Below, piece by piece: positions 10,234 through 21,127 of a stretch of 64,000 nt of DNA (positions are counted from its first letter, which is position 1; each line of letters opens with the position of its first letter). The notes below the pieces were generated by a model, which was given only the letters and a program-made list of their open reading frames with translations, searched no databases and was not told the DNA's origin. The position numbers and the translations under genes were made by a program. The DNA comes from Forficula auricularia (lineage: Eukaryota; Arthropoda; Insecta; Dermaptera; Forficulidae), in contig JALMQS010000225.1 in NCBI GenBank assembly GCA_024734495.1, forward strand, positions 5,029,226 through 5,093,225, written 5' to 3'.

Positions 10234-11140
10234 AAGTGAAACCACTCAAATCCGAACCCCGGAAAAGAGAAACTTATATATTTGGTCATAAAACAATTAT
10301 GTATATATTCTACATTATAAACTTATTTTACATAATTAATTGAAAAATTAACAAAGACGTACAGTTAGCATATCTAACAAAGTGTAAATGTGTCTACATA
10401 CTTATGTCATTCAGAATTGAAAAATGGAAAAAGTTGGTTATTGAAATTCTTTAGGTTAATCACTTTGCAAAAACAATGAAATCATCATCATTGAGTATAC
10501 AGTCATAAGACTGGTTTGATGCAACAATCCGTCTCCACTCGACTCTGCCCCCGCCAGCTGTTTGACCCCTCTAAATGTCTGGCATCCCATATCCCCAATT
10601 ATTTGGTTGAAATATTCTAATTTGGGTCTTCCCCTTCCCCTTTTCTTTCCCACCTCCCCCTCCAAGATATCCCTAAGCAGTCCCCCATGTCTCAGTGTGT
10701 GCCCCATCATCTGACCTCTTCTCTTCTTCAGACTCTTCCACAGTTCTTCTTTCTCCGATTCTTCCAAGAACTTCTTCATTTGTAATTTTATCCATCCATT
10801 TGATATTCATCATTCTTCTGTAGCACCACATTTCGAAAGCCTCTAATCTCTTTCTCTCCGCTTTTCTAATTGTCCAGGTTTCACACCCGTACATGGCTAT
10901 GCTCCTACATATGTCTTCAATAGCAACTTCCTGTTTTCTAAGCTGATTGAGGAGGAGCATAGTTGTTTTTGTTTTTGTTTTTGTTGAATGAAATAATAAT
11001 AGAAATACACAAATTATCTCTTAATCTTTCACTTGATATCAGTTATCTTCAATTGTCGAAGCTTCTTTCGGCTAATCCGAACAAATTGAAATCGGGACAG
11101 GCTACTGCCCCAATTAGTTCGAATTTGAGGGATTTCACTG
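10234..11140. mobile_element. Pogo/Tigger-like non-autonomous element split by a LINE
   Basis: The left end AAGTGAAACCACTCAAATCC (after TA at 10232) and the right end, the inverse of CAGTGAAATCCCTCAAATTC (to 11140), match the termini of the complete element at 11900-12215. The interior shares CGGCTAATCCGAAC and CCCCAATTAGTTCG near 11075-11125. The LINE fragment at 10480-10960 sits inside, giving the order: pogo-type insertion first, LINE later. Confidence 0.65.
10480..10960 (-). pseudogene. LINE reverse-transcriptase C-terminal fragment
   Basis: The minus strand encodes the C-terminal region of a non-LTR retrotransposon polyprotein, recognisable by SIAMYGCETWTIRKAE and RLEAFEMWCYRRMM followed by NEEVLGRIGE. 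A frameshift near 10740 moves the text into a second frame that continues with RRGQMMGHTLRHGG and GKKRGRGRPK. It ends near 10500 and is followed by a GAT-type short tandem tail at 10480-10491, a common LINE 3' end. The 5' part is missing, as in most LINE insertions. The clade is uncertain (RTE-like or Jockey/I group). It interrupts a pogo-type element. Confidence 0.85.
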
Positions 11141-11899
11141 TGTTTAAAAAAATAAATATATTAAGAAAAAAATTGACAACATTTTTACTCTCTATAAGTA
11201 AGATTTAGTTTCACATAAGGATGTCCTATAATTCAATTAAACTGGGACACAAACCTATTTAATATGGAATAGACTAAGTAAGGAATTATTGAATTAAATC
11301 GCTTGTAATTAGTAAAACAAGCTACAAAAAATAAATAGAGATTATTTATTTTAACATGTGAATGTCATTAACAAACTTTACAAACCTTTATAATTCGAGA
11401 TCTGGTTCACGTTTCTCTTAAATATTTCTTAAGCTTATCATTCCTCTTTACTTCTAGAATAAAAAACAGTCAATCTTGAATAATAATACGTAGGTATTTC
11501 ACCTTGCATTCTTTTATAAAAAATAAGATAAATATTAATCCCCTGTAGGGTAGGCAACCATGAGTGAAGGAGAGAAACCGCGCCCGAAGCCTTTACGTAT
11601 ACGAAGTGGGTAGCGATTTGAAAATAAATTCTACTTCTACTGAAAATAATTCATGCAGAAATGAATTTTCAATCAAATGAAATCATCTATGAAAGATGTA
11701 TTAAAAAAAACTTTTAATAAACATGCTTCTAATTCAAAAGTTTCTATAATGTAGAAATAAATTCTTCAGTATAGGCACCCCTAAATTTCCTTACTCACGT
11801 GATTAAAAATAAAAATAGAGGCTTTTATTTTGATTAAATTTTAAGTTAAAAGCGCCCCTCATCTAATAAGCTGGAAATTTTTCGAGTACTAAAGAAATA
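11141..11899. other. AT-rich DNA, no gene seen
   Basis: No coding, RNA or repeat structure recognised apart from poly-A/T runs. A short GC-richer patch at 11545-11620 has no evident function. Confidence 0.5.
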
Positions 11900-12215
11900 C
11901 AGTGAAACCCCTCAAATCCGAACGCCGGAAATCCGAAATCCCGGGAAATCCGAACGAGTTTTTTTTGACAAATTCAAGTTTGTGTAGGTGTTTTCTCGAA
12001 GGCCAAACTTCTTCCAAGATCTCCGCAGTAAGTTCACACTTGTATTTTGCCACGATTCTGCAACCCAGTAAATAAAGTCTTTTATTGTAACTTTTTTCAG
12101 TTCCTCAAGGATAGAAAGAGAACCATTTTCTTCAATAAGATATCCAAACCACCAGCTTTCGGCTAATCCGAACAGGCTACGGCCCCAATTAGTTCGGATT
12201 TGAAGGGTTTCACTG
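11900..12215 (-). mobile_element. Pogo/Tigger-like mini-element with TA duplication
   Basis: Inverted termini CAGTGAAACCCCTCAAATCC (11900) and CAGTGAAACCCTTCAAATCC (inverse, ending 12215) are flanked by TA at 11898-11899 and 12216-12217. On the minus strand at about 12005-12130 it encodes a transposase scrap (EELKKVTIKDFIYWVAESWQ) resembling the C-terminal part of Tigger/Jerky-type DDE transposases, in frame with unrelated flanks. At 316 bp it is a deletion derivative. Confidence 0.8.
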
Positions 12216-13068
12216 TATGTGTGAGACTCATCCACAAGCTCACGGGAGAAGTGATACTTGTTTAGTCGTAGATGTTATTTGTCTATAACGGCCAAAAAGT
12301 TTATCCCCATTAAAAAATCACACTCCAGAGACATACCTAAGCTTAAAAAAGTTATATACAAATAACTTCCACGGTTAAATAATTTAAATTTACTAATTAT
12401 AATAAATTTTATTACCCATGAACTATAAGTGGATTTTAAAATAATAATTAAATTTTCTTAATATTAATACATTTCATTTGTCATGAACTATTAGTGGGTT
12501 TTAAAATAATTATTTCCCCTTTATTGTAACAAAAAGAAGTTTCACTTCAAAAATAATTTTTTGCATTTTACTGAAATTTGAAATACTTATAAGTGTGATT
12601 AGAAGTTGTTTTACGTTATCTGCCTGTCTGAATTCATTCATTTTTTTAATATTTTTAAAAATGTTCACTCGTAAAACGTGAAGAAAACTAATTTTCAGCC
12701 ATGATTTTATTTTTGTCTGTCTTTGCTTGGATTTCAATACTAAAAGCGCCAGCCGATTTATAATAAGTATAGAAGATAGATGTAGATCAGCGGTCGGAGA
12801 ACCGGGCTAAATTACCCCAAATGGGGTAACAATGAAACTATCGGTGGTAATAAGGACATTTTTAAAATTTTCTATTTCATAAACTATTATAGTATTTTTG
12901 ACTTTGATACTAGAGGACTGTATTCAAATTGCGCTCACGTCAAAAAGTCCTAATTTTGAAGTCATTTTAGCGAAAATGAAACATCATTTTTCTAAAACGT
13001 CAAAGCATTTGAATTATTTTAATGTTTACAATTTTTATTTACTTACAAATAGTTTTCATGTAAATTCC
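12216..13068. other. Repeat-derived DNA, possible hAT-type end
   Basis: 12220-12560 repeats the GAGAAGTGATACTT / TTTCCCCTTTATTGTAAC family and two GTCATGAACTAT units. At about 12789 the text CAGCGGTCGGAGAACCGG resembles a hAT-type terminus; no partner end was found. 12850-13068 is AT-rich without support for coding. Confidence 0.4.
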
Positions 13069-13672
13069 AATTTCTCTAAAAAATTTACCCTCTTGCCTAG
13101 AATCGAACCGACGAACTCTTGAACTATGGGCATCAGCTCTAACCACTAGACCAATGTCACATTAATATTTATATCTTGATTTCTTTTACTAATACTATAT
13201 ATTTTTGATTTAGACTTTGTGTCTAGATATTGTATTCATTTGAACTCGAATGAAAATGAAAAAACACCAATAGATTTTAAATTAAGAAACATTAAATATA
13301 TATTAATTAACGAGGCAAATTTGAAATATAATTCTCAGCTCGGATTTTAAACTGATGGCTCCAATCGATTTTCATTAACCAGGCAAATTTGAAATATATA
13401 TATTCGAATTTTGAAATGAAAGACTCCAATTCATTTTAAATTAAGAAACATTAAATATATTGATAATTGTTCCTCCCCCCCCCCCGCCACTCAAAAATTA
13501 AAGATGCGAAACTTTTAAGAGACGATGTATTTTCGGTAGTTTGCGGGTACACATTTGGAGTGTGGTTTTTTAAGAGGAATAAAATTTTTGGACCGAGACG
13601 CTGCCCGCCAGGGCATCAGCCCGGAGGGCCGAGCTTCGAGGGCGTGCCTTAGGCACGCCCTCGAAGCTCGTT
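13069..13672 (+). repeat. GC-hairpin composite repeat, copy 2
   Basis: It contains in order: a tRNA-like segment on the minus strand (13095-13165), an AT-rich body with CGAGGCAAATTTGAAATATA and ACCAGGCAAATTTGAAATAT, a C-run (13477-13486), the block CGAAACTTTTAAGAGACGAT to TTTGGACCGAGACGCTGCCC, and a terminal perfect hairpin (13630-13670, GGGCGTGCC TTA GGCACGCCC). Ends in GCTCGT. Confidence 0.75.
13095..13165 (-). repeat. tRNA-like (pol III promoter) segment in copy 2
   Basis: Minus strand: A box TGGTCTAGTGGTTAGAG and B box GGTTCGATTCT at normal spacing. The T-stem is weak and there is no acceptor helix, so this is a tRNA-derived promoter, not a tRNA gene. It points away from the GC hairpin end. 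The same segment is at 18299 (split), 19497 and 60930. Confidence 0.65.
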
Positions 13673-14029
13673 AATCAATAATATACATTTATCTTGTTTT
13701 TTTTGCTTTTCAGAATCTAGGGGTAAAAGCGATTTACGCAAAAAATATTTTGGAGTAATGGCTAAAAAGTTCCCTGACCCCTGGTATAAATTGATTGATA
13801 TTTCATATTTTGAGATCAAAAATAGTAATCCCTTGATAATTCATTTGCTTTCAGAGAGAATCCTCCAGTTGGTGCAATACATAGTCAATTGATCCTTACA
13901 ATCCCTATGACAGGTGAGCTTCTAGTTTAATTACCTACATTAATTTTTTCACTCTCTGTCGTTAAAAAAACGTTATTATTTATATAAAAGTATTTATAAA
14001 AATATAGTGTTAGACAAATAAATTTTTTT
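13673..14029. other. Unassigned DNA
   Basis: Nothing recognisable. It contains a TTTTTTGCTTTTCAG acceptor-like site near 13700-13713 without a downstream open frame. Confidence 0.4.
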
Positions 14030-14545
14030 AAACGTTAGTTTTAATTTTTAATCAATAATTTCTTATGTTAATTCTACATTTAGAAAATTATTTTATGATT
14101 AGGAAAAAATGAATTTAGCACCCGACAGGATTCGAACCCGTGTCTCTCTCCTTTAGACGAAGAGCGCCTTGGGCTAAAGCAAGGGGTGAACTGCGACCTA
14201 ATATGCTGTACACCTACTTCCACTTGTACTTCCAAATATTTCCAAATAATTCCAAATATTTCCAAGCACTTCCAAATATTTCGAAGTACTTCCAAATATT
14301 TCCAAGTACTTTCAAATATTTCCAAGTACTTCCAAAATACTTCCAAAGGGGTGTACACCTACTTCCAATCGCAGATCACCCCTCGGGCTAGCGGAATGAG
14401 GCACGGGTTCGAATCCTGTCGGGTGCCCAATTCATTTTTTTCCTTTTCAAAAAATAATAAAATAATTTTCTAAATGTAGAATTAACATAAAAAATTATTG
14501 ATTACATTATTTAACTTTCGCGGTTCAAATTGCTTTAAAAATATA
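14030..14545. repeat. Inverted SINE halves enclosing a GGGGTGAACTGCGAC foldback
   Basis: SINE sequence on the minus strand (14030-14165, with GGATTCGAACCCGTG) faces a plus-strand half (14400-14540, with CGGGTTCGAATCCTG). Between them lies a mini-element at about 14181-14388 whose ends are AGGGGTGAACTGCGACC and its inverse (CGCAGATCACCCCT). Its core is a CTTCCAAATATTTCC tandem run (14216-14345). Confidence 0.65.
14216..14345. repeat. Minisatellite of TTCCAAATA / TTCCAAGTAC units
   Basis: About twelve imperfect 10-bp units alternating AATATTTCC and AAGTACTTCC. The regular period makes open frames in both directions (14080-14473), which are artefacts of the repeat rather than genes. Confidence 0.75.
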
Positions 14546-15269
14546 GTGTATTTTTTTTCTTTTTAAATGCCGGAATACATTTGAATATTCATTTGAATTG
14601 TACACCTTCAGGGTACATAAACGAACTAATATTATAATATCTATTAGTATACTATATACATATATCACTTGATTCTGAATCGGATGCATGTTGATGATAT
14701 TCAAATTTCCATGAATATAAAATATGACCTCTATATATTATAAAAAAATATATTATTAATACACACACTGTTAAAGGAGCATGGTTGGTTGAGATATAAC
14801 GTTTGTACTTTTCAAGCCTAGAACTCACCTGGTCTTGGAAAAAGTTTTCCACTTTTTTCTGCAATTTGTATTTAAAATTATGTTAGAAAAAATGCTTATA
14901 AAGTCATAGAGAGTTATGGTGCCAAAATTGTTTTATCTCCACTGCGGAGAAGCAATTAGATTTTGAACTCTAAAATTAGAAATTTTAATTAAAAAATGGA
15001 ACAAATATTTTCTGAATTATTTTATTGAAATTTTCAATTGATCAATGATATGATTTTTTTATATACGCTTATAACTTTTTAAAAAATATACCGATTTTTT
15101 TTTCAAATTGAAAATTTGTAATAGGCCAGTCAAATTAGACAAATCGGTGTAAAAAAATCCTAGAGTTTTGAAAATATTCTTAAACGGTTCCGTTAGACTT
15201 AGACTTTTTTAAATAAAACTCTTAGATTTATAGATATTCAGCATTTTCCGGATAGGATATGATTCGAAT
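14546..15269. other. AT-rich DNA, no gene seen
   Basis: No recognised coding or RNA gene. 15120-15200 (CAGTCAAATTAGACAAAT, CCTAGAGTTTTG) recurs inverted at 17240-17290. Confidence 0.45.
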
Positions 15270-16190
15270 CCTCAAAAGAGTCATGCTTGATGCAAATAAA
15301 CATACACTTATACATACATATATAAATTTTTGTGGACGAGCTAGCTCAAAAACTAGTGTGAATATCAAAACCAAATTTCACCTGTAGTTTAGGTGCATTG
15401 AGATTAAGAGCTGATTAGATTTTAGTGCATAACGACCCAAAATTAAGGGGGGAGGGGTAGGCTTAAAAATTAAAATTAAAATATTTTCAAAATAAAAAAA
15501 AAAAAAAAACAAGAAAAATGAACCTATAATAACGAAAATATTGAATACTATAATAGATAGTTACAATAGTTAAAATGATATATAGCCCAGTAAATAGAGG
15601 GGGTTCAGCTTACATTAATTGCGTGAAAATATTTTTTCTAGGATCGTTTGGTATGGTGTGTATATACCAAATCTAAGTTTGCGACCTCGAAAGTCTGGGG
15701 GACAACTTTTGGCCGCCGAAAAACCTCGAAATTTTCGGACTTTTTCCAGTTATTCGCTTATAACACGAAAACAGTTCATATTTTATAAATAAGCGCTCTA
15801 TAGTAATTTAAAGAGGACAAATTTTCGCGTTGATTACAAAAAAGATATGCAAAATTGATCAAGTAGTTCGATTTTTAATGGGGATCAAAAAAATCCCCAG
15901 GACCACTTTTGAATATCCCTAAAACTCGCACTTTTTTCGATTTTTTTCCATTTTGACCATGAAGGAGCACGTTATCAACAAAGATGAATTTATACATCTT
16001 TAAGCTAGATTAAATTTGCTACAATCTAAACAAAATTGGATAATCTAAGAGTTTTATCAAAAAGTGGTTCAAGAAAACGTCCAAGTAAACAAAATCTCCT
16101 AGAGAATGAGACAGAAATCAAGTTTGTAGAATGAGTAGTTTTCATTTTCTGAAGGAAAAACTGCAATTTTTTTGCAAAAAATTGCAGTTT
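15270..16190 (+). repeat. About 0.9-kb dispersed repeat, partner inverted at 46130-46960
   Basis: The segment from CATGCTTGATGCAAATAAAC through GTGGACGAGCTAGCTC, GCGACCTCGAAAGTCT and CTCGAAATTTTCGG to GAAGGAAAAACTG reappears in reverse order on the other strand at 46130-46960. Homology extends over the full length with only small differences. The portion with GACGAGCTAGCTCAAAAACT is also in the 24.1- and 41.4-kb repeats. Confidence 0.75.
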
Positions 16191-16300
16191 TTCAAAACTT
16201 CATCGACCAAAAGGGCGTCGGTCTATTGCCTATTTGTGAATTTCCAAGTCGATGAATTATTTTTGATGAATTATCGTCGATGAATTTTCCGGATCCCGAA

Positions 16301-16545
16301 AGTTATTTCTAGATTTTATTTGTAGTTTTTTCCTCACTAATTTAATTTTTATGTTAGTTTGTTATTATTAATGCAAATTGAATGAAAGTCGTGTGGGCTG
16401 CAAAAGACATGCTAAACTTTTTAAGATGTCAATTAAATATTTCTGAAGAAGTGTTTTAGATACTTTATTCCCTAAGTGTTTTTGAGTGGAATGAATAGAC
16501 GAAGCAGAAGTTATTTTTTGTTCGCTCTAATAGTTTCAAGTCTTG
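16301..16545 (+). repeat. Direct repeat, left copy
   Basis: Starts AAAGTTATTTCTAGATTTTA-like and ends TAGTTTCAAGTCTTG. Nearly identical to 17305-17541. The two enclose about 760 bp containing a separate MITE. Confidence 0.8.
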
Positions 16546-16695
16546 GGGTGAACCGCGACCTAAAATCGTGTACACCTACTTCCACTTACATTTTCATTTC
16601 CAAGTAGAAGACAATAGACTATCTAATGAATTCCAAAGTAATTCCAAATAGTTCCAAAGACGGTGTGTACAATTCCATTCCGGTCCACCCCTCGC
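16546..16695. mobile_element. GGGGTGAACCGCGACC mini-element
   Basis: The termini GGGGTGAACCGCGACC and the inverse ending in GGTCCACCCCTC match those of the element at 14181-14388. The interior again carries ACACCTACTTCCACTT. No clear target duplication. Confidence 0.5.
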
Positions 16696-16789
16696 TATAA
16701 AGTAACTATATAGTGCCTATATAGTTACTATGTAGTTTGAAACATTGAGCTACTAGGGAAGTCTAACGGAAGGGTTTAAGACTATTTCC

Positions 16790-17226
16790 GGTACCGCGAC
16801 ATTTCAGCCCCCGACATAATATCTTCTGACAAAATATTCCCCAGTATAAGGGTGAATGCAAAAGAGATTAAGTGAGAAGCTTATAATCATAGTTTTGAAT
16901 AATATAAACAGACTTTCATATTTTGGCGGCTAATTAGCCGTTTGAAAGTGCTGCTGTCTGTCGAGTTTAGGAAAAAATGGGAGCCCCAAACACACCCCGC
17001 CCGACGATTGGCTGGTTCGGTTTTCAATGTGTGTTTGATTAGAAAAAAAAATGGGAACCCGAAACACACCCCGCCCGGACTAAACTTTCGGAGGTTCGGT
17101 TAATATATATTAACCGAACCGGAGTCGATTTGCATTACTCATAAGATTCACGAGGGGAAGGGTTATTTTGACATGAGATATTTTGTCTGAAGGATATTTT
17201 GTCGGGGGCTGAAATGTCGCGGAATC
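16790..17226. mobile_element. MITE with 9-bp target duplication
   Basis: Target duplication ACTATTTCC at 16781-16789 and 17227-17235. Terminal inverted repeats contain CCGCGACATTTCAGCCCCCG at both ends and extend into ACAAAATATC motifs. The interior has two CACACCCCGCCCG blocks (about 16990 and 17068), which create a spurious open frame on the minus strand. A 9-bp duplication fits Mutator-like (9-11 bp) or Merlin-like (8-9 bp) elements. Confidence 0.85.
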
Positions 17227-17304
17227 ACTATTTCCAAAACTCTAGGATTTTTTCCACCCATTGCCCTTATTTTGTCTAATTTGACTGGGCTATAAAATAC
17301 TATA

Positions 17305-17541
17305 GAAAGTTATTTCTAGATTTTTTTTTCACTAATTTAATTTTTATGTTAGTTTGTTAATATTAATGCAAATTGAGTGAAAGTCGTGTGGGGTGTAAAA
17401 GACATGCTAAACTTTTTAAGATGTCAATTAAATATTTCTGAAGAAGTGTTTTAGATACTTTATTCCCTAAGTGTTTTTGAGTGGAATGAATAGACGAAGC
17501 AGAAGTTATTTTTTGTTCGCTCTAATAGTTTCAAGTCTTGT
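17305..17541 (+). repeat. Direct repeat, right copy
   Basis: Near-identical to 16301-16545 including GAAAGTCGTGTGGGG/C and TGGAATGAATAGACGAAG. The differences are a shortened T-run after TTATTTCTAG and a few point changes. Confidence 0.8.
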
Positions 17542-18055
17542 CTCATCTACTTTGGAAAAGTTTGACTGTTGTTGTCTCCTCTCTAATGGCTTACACCCCC
17601 TGTCTCTTATAATCCATATCCAATGCATCTATAAGCTGCAAACGTGATATTCAGAGGATTTAAATAATTCATGTAATATGCTCGGAAAGGTTAATTTGCG
17701 ATGCATGCAAGTGGTAAAAGCTTCACGGCTGTAGTTTAGGGTGATGGCCGGTTTGTGGTGGATGTTTGCAACTTTGCGCCAACAGTTAAAGGTTTACGAG
17801 GCAACTCCTTTGAGTAGGTCGGAAGGAAGAGGGTTGACGAGGCCCTTCCTTGCCAAGCCCTTCATTCAAAAGTTGTTTAAGATGCAGCGCAGAGACAAAC
17901 TCACCTTCCAGCCAATTCCAGTTTTATCATCCCATTTAATGGTTTTTATAACCTCCTCTTTCCATATACAGATAAAATAGGCGAGAAAGAAATGGAGAAA
18001 GACGATACTTTCTCTATGCCAAGCAATTTTTATAAAATCTCACTATACGATTTAC
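17542..18055. other. Unassigned, relatively GC-balanced stretch
   Basis: 17700-17940 is less AT-rich than its surroundings and contains a 79-codon open frame on the plus strand (17741-17980) with no recognised family. An exon of an unrecognised gene is possible but unsupported. Confidence 0.3.
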
Positions 18056-18204
18056 GGAGGTCTTTTCGCTCCAGTTGAGTCAAAAGAAATGTAGTATCTA
18101 ATATTTAATAAAATAAGTTAAAATACAAATGAAAAATAAATAGTATGAAAGCCGTAAATGTTTGAAATAAAAACAATTATAAAAAAAAATCAACTGGTGT
18201 GTTC
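18056..18204 (+). repeat. Left end of a TTAA-type element (fragment)
   Basis: GGAGGTCTTTTCGCTCCAG at 18056 matches the left terminus of the full element at 55049. Sequence stays homologous to about 18200 and then is interrupted by the composite repeat; the next part of the element resumes at about 20785-21120. Confidence 0.65.
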
Positions 18205-18246
18205 ACCACACGACTTTCGCATTTTCGATTATACTATATATGTTTG

Positions 18247-19435
18247 TCTAGATTAATTTGTAACAACGCTAAGAGAAATTTCTCTAAAAAATCTCCCTCT
18301 TGCCTAGAATCGAACCTAGGAACTCTTTTTTTTTTTTTTTTAAAGTTTTATTTATAATTTTAATATTTACAGATTCAACATTGTAAATCAATACATTACA
18401 AGTACAACAGATATACATGATTATATGAAATTTACAAATGTTTTTTAATTGTTCCTTATAAATAGTTTCCTGCCCAATGAGCTTACACTACTAATATATT
18501 TTAATTTTGTTCTTAATATTTTCTTTAATGTTTAATATTTAATAATGTTTACAATATTAGGTTTAACCACTAGACTAATCTGACATTAATATTTATACCA
18601 TGATTTCAGTTACTAAAACTATAAATTTTTGATTTAGACTTTGTGTCGAGATAATATTGTATTCATTTGAACTCGAATGAAAATTAAAAAACACCAATTG
18701 ATTTTAAATTAAAAAACATTAAATATATATTAATTAACGAGGCAAATTTGAAATATAATTGTCATCTAGGATTTTAAACTGACAGCTCCAATTGATTTTC
18801 ATTAACCAGGCAAATTTGAAATATAATTTTAATTTGCACTCGAATTTTGAAATGAAAGACTCCAATTCATTTTAAATTAAGAAACATTAAATATATATTA
18901 ATTAACGAGGCAAATTTGAAATATAATTGTCAGCTAGGATTTTAAACTGACAGCTCCAATTGATTTTCATTAACCAGGCAAATTTGAAATATAATTTTAA
19001 TTTGCACTCGAATTTTGAAATGAAAGACTCCAGTTCATTTTAAATTAAGAAACATTAAATATATTTTTTGTAATTAATTAAATTAATTGAACCGCGTAAA
19101 TATGAATAATTTCCATGATTCAGCCTGCGAATTTTTTGCAGTTCATAAATCATTTCATTATTTTTGTTTTGAAAAGAAAAAATGAAATTTAAATTTAAAT
19201 TTTAAATTTAAATATATTAATAATTATTCTTCCCCCCCCCCCCCCCCAGGCCACTCAAAAATTAAAGAGGCGAAACTTTTAAGAGACGATGTATTTTCGG
19301 TAGTTTACGGGTATACATTTGGAGTGTGGTTTTTTAAGAGGAATACAATTTTTGGACCGAGACGCTGCCCGCCAGGGCACCAGCCCCGAGGGCCGAGCTT
19401 CGAGGGCGTGCCGAAGGTACGCACGAAAAGCTCGT
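18247..19435 (+). repeat. GC-hairpin composite repeat, copy 3
   Basis: Begins TCTAGATTAATTTGTAACAA and ends at the hairpin and CTCGT (19431-19435). The body block of about 160 bp (GGCAAATTTGAAATATAATT to ACTCGAATTTTGAAATGAAA) is duplicated in tandem at about 18730-19060. The tRNA-like segment is split by the insertion at 18329-18560. Confidence 0.75.
18329..18560 (-). mobile_element. Retroposed poly(A) 3' end inside copy 3
   Basis: On the minus strand the insert ends AATTATAAATAAAACTTT followed by about 18 A. AATAAA just before the A-run and the absence of introns fit a truncated LINE or retroposed 3' UTR. It lies between CCTAGGAACTC and TTTAACCACTAG of the tRNA-like segment, some of which was lost. 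Confidence 0.6.
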
Positions 19436-19449
19436 ACTATATATAAGAG

Positions 19450-20093
19450 CCTAGATTAATTTGTAAAAACGCTGAGAGAATTTTCTTTAAAAAAATTACT
19501 AGAATTGAACCGACGAACTCTTGAACTAAGGGCATCAGCTCTAGCCATTACACCAATGCAACATTAATATTTATATCTTGATTTCTGTTACTAAAACTAT
19601 ATATTTTTGATATAGACTTTTTGTCGAGATAATATTGTATTCATTTGAACTCGAATGAAAATGAAAAAACACCAATAGATTTTAAATTAAGAAACATTAA
19701 ATGTATATTAATTAACGAGGCAAATTTGAAGTATAATTGTCAGCTCGGATTTTAAGCTGATGGCTCCAATCGATTTTCATTAACCAGGCAAATTTGAAAT
19801 ATAGTTGTAATTTGGACACGAATTTTGAAATGAAAGACTCCAATTCATTTTAAATTAAGAAACATTAAATATATTGATATTTAATCATTGGCCCCCCCCC
19901 ACCCTTCGCCACTCAAAAATTAAAGAGGCGAAACTTTTAAGAAACGATGTATTTTCGGTAGTTTACGGATATACATTTGGAGTGTGGTTTTTTAAGAGAA
20001 ATACAATTTTTGGACCGAGACGCTGCCCTCAGGGCCACCAGCCCTGAGGGCCGAACTTCGAGGGCGTGCCGAAGGCACTCTCGAAAAGTTCGT
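19450..20093 (+). repeat. GC-hairpin composite repeat, copy 4
   Basis: Abuts copy 3 head-to-tail. Begins CTAGATTAATTTGTAAAAAC, has the tRNA-like segment at 19497-19570 on the minus strand, a C-run at 19892, and ends in the hairpin and TTCGT (20089-20093). The terminal hairpin is more mutated (GGCACTCTCGAAAAG). Confidence 0.75.
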
Positions 20094-20784
20094 TTGAAAT
20101 AATCACGACAATACTAATTTACACCCCCTTCCTTTATTTCGTTTTTTTCTCAAAAACGGCTATAACGATTTTTTTAAAAATTAGTGAATTTATCAAGTGT
20201 CATGAGTTAATAGTTGTGTCAAATTTTTAATCCGATTGAATTAAAGGAATGGGTTGTAAACTAGGAGTGTCGTAAAATAAATATTTTAATCGTTCATGTC
20301 TTCGGAAAGTCGCAGAGCCTTGAAATTTGAAACTTAAGCTATCTAGAGGCTACAAGAAGTATAGCAAGATTTTGGCTAAAATAGAAAGACCGGAAGTTGA
20401 TGTTTACGTACCTAAGAATGTACCCCCCTGCGTTTCGCAACCATAAGTCTCAGAGATATGAAATTCCAAACTTGATATATAGGCTAGAATGAATGAGTAC
20501 ATCAAGCTTTTGGTTGAAATCGGAAGGCCGGAAGTGGACATCTACATTAAAGATTTTTCGTTTTTTTGTTTTCTCACAAACGGCTCTAACGTTATTTTTA
20601 AATTAGTGTATTTATCAAGTGTCATGAGTTATTAGTTGTGTCAAATTTTTGATCTGATTGAAATAAAGGAAGGGGGTGTAAATTAGGAGTGTCATCTCTG
20701 AGATACAAGTTCTCAAAGAGTCAGGACCCAGACAGGGCATCACAATACTTCCACATTATATTCTATGAATATAAATGTGAAAGT
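20094..20784. repeat. Spaced direct repeat of about 150 bp
   Basis: 20118-20262 and 20548-20690 share TCGTTTTTTT, AACGGCT, TTATCAAGTGTCATGAGTTA and TAGTTGTGTCAAATTTTT. The interval carries no open frame. Confidence 0.65.
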
Positions 20785-21127
20785 AAAAAATAATTAAATA
20801 CAAAAGTTAGTTTGATTTATTCAAATCAGCTTATAGTAACTATTGTATGATTTGGAAACGTTGTATTTCAATATGTGATTTTTTAAAGTAAATATCTCAG
20901 TAAATTCGACGGCCAATGATATATTTTATTTCAAAAAAGAAACCAGCATGTTTCAAAAATCTAATTTTTAGTTTGTCTTTTTTTAACTTTATCTAATAAA
21001 CTAATAGTAATATAAGTCAAGAGAAAGTGTCAAGATCTTAATTTTCCATAAGCCTGAGAAAATGTTTACATTTTAAAAATTATTATTTTCAAAAATTTCC
21101 ACCGTAATGTGTGATTGAAAAATTATT
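20785..21127 (+). repeat. Middle part of the TTAA-type element
   Basis: AAAGTTAGTTTGATTTATTC through GTCAAGATCTTAATTTTCCA and GTGTGATTGAAA corresponds to the interior of the 55049-57234 element without its two insertions. This uninterrupted copy shows where the insertions in the other copy lie. Confidence 0.65.

Noticed and set aside
14080..14473. Overlapping 83-95-codon frames
   Set aside because: Created by the 10-bp TTCCAAATA minisatellite and tRNA-like SINE sequence, not genes.
16301..17541. LTR retrotransposon
   Set aside because: The direct repeats lack a clear TG..CA boundary, primer-binding site, polypurine tract and coding sequence; the interior is filled by MITEs.
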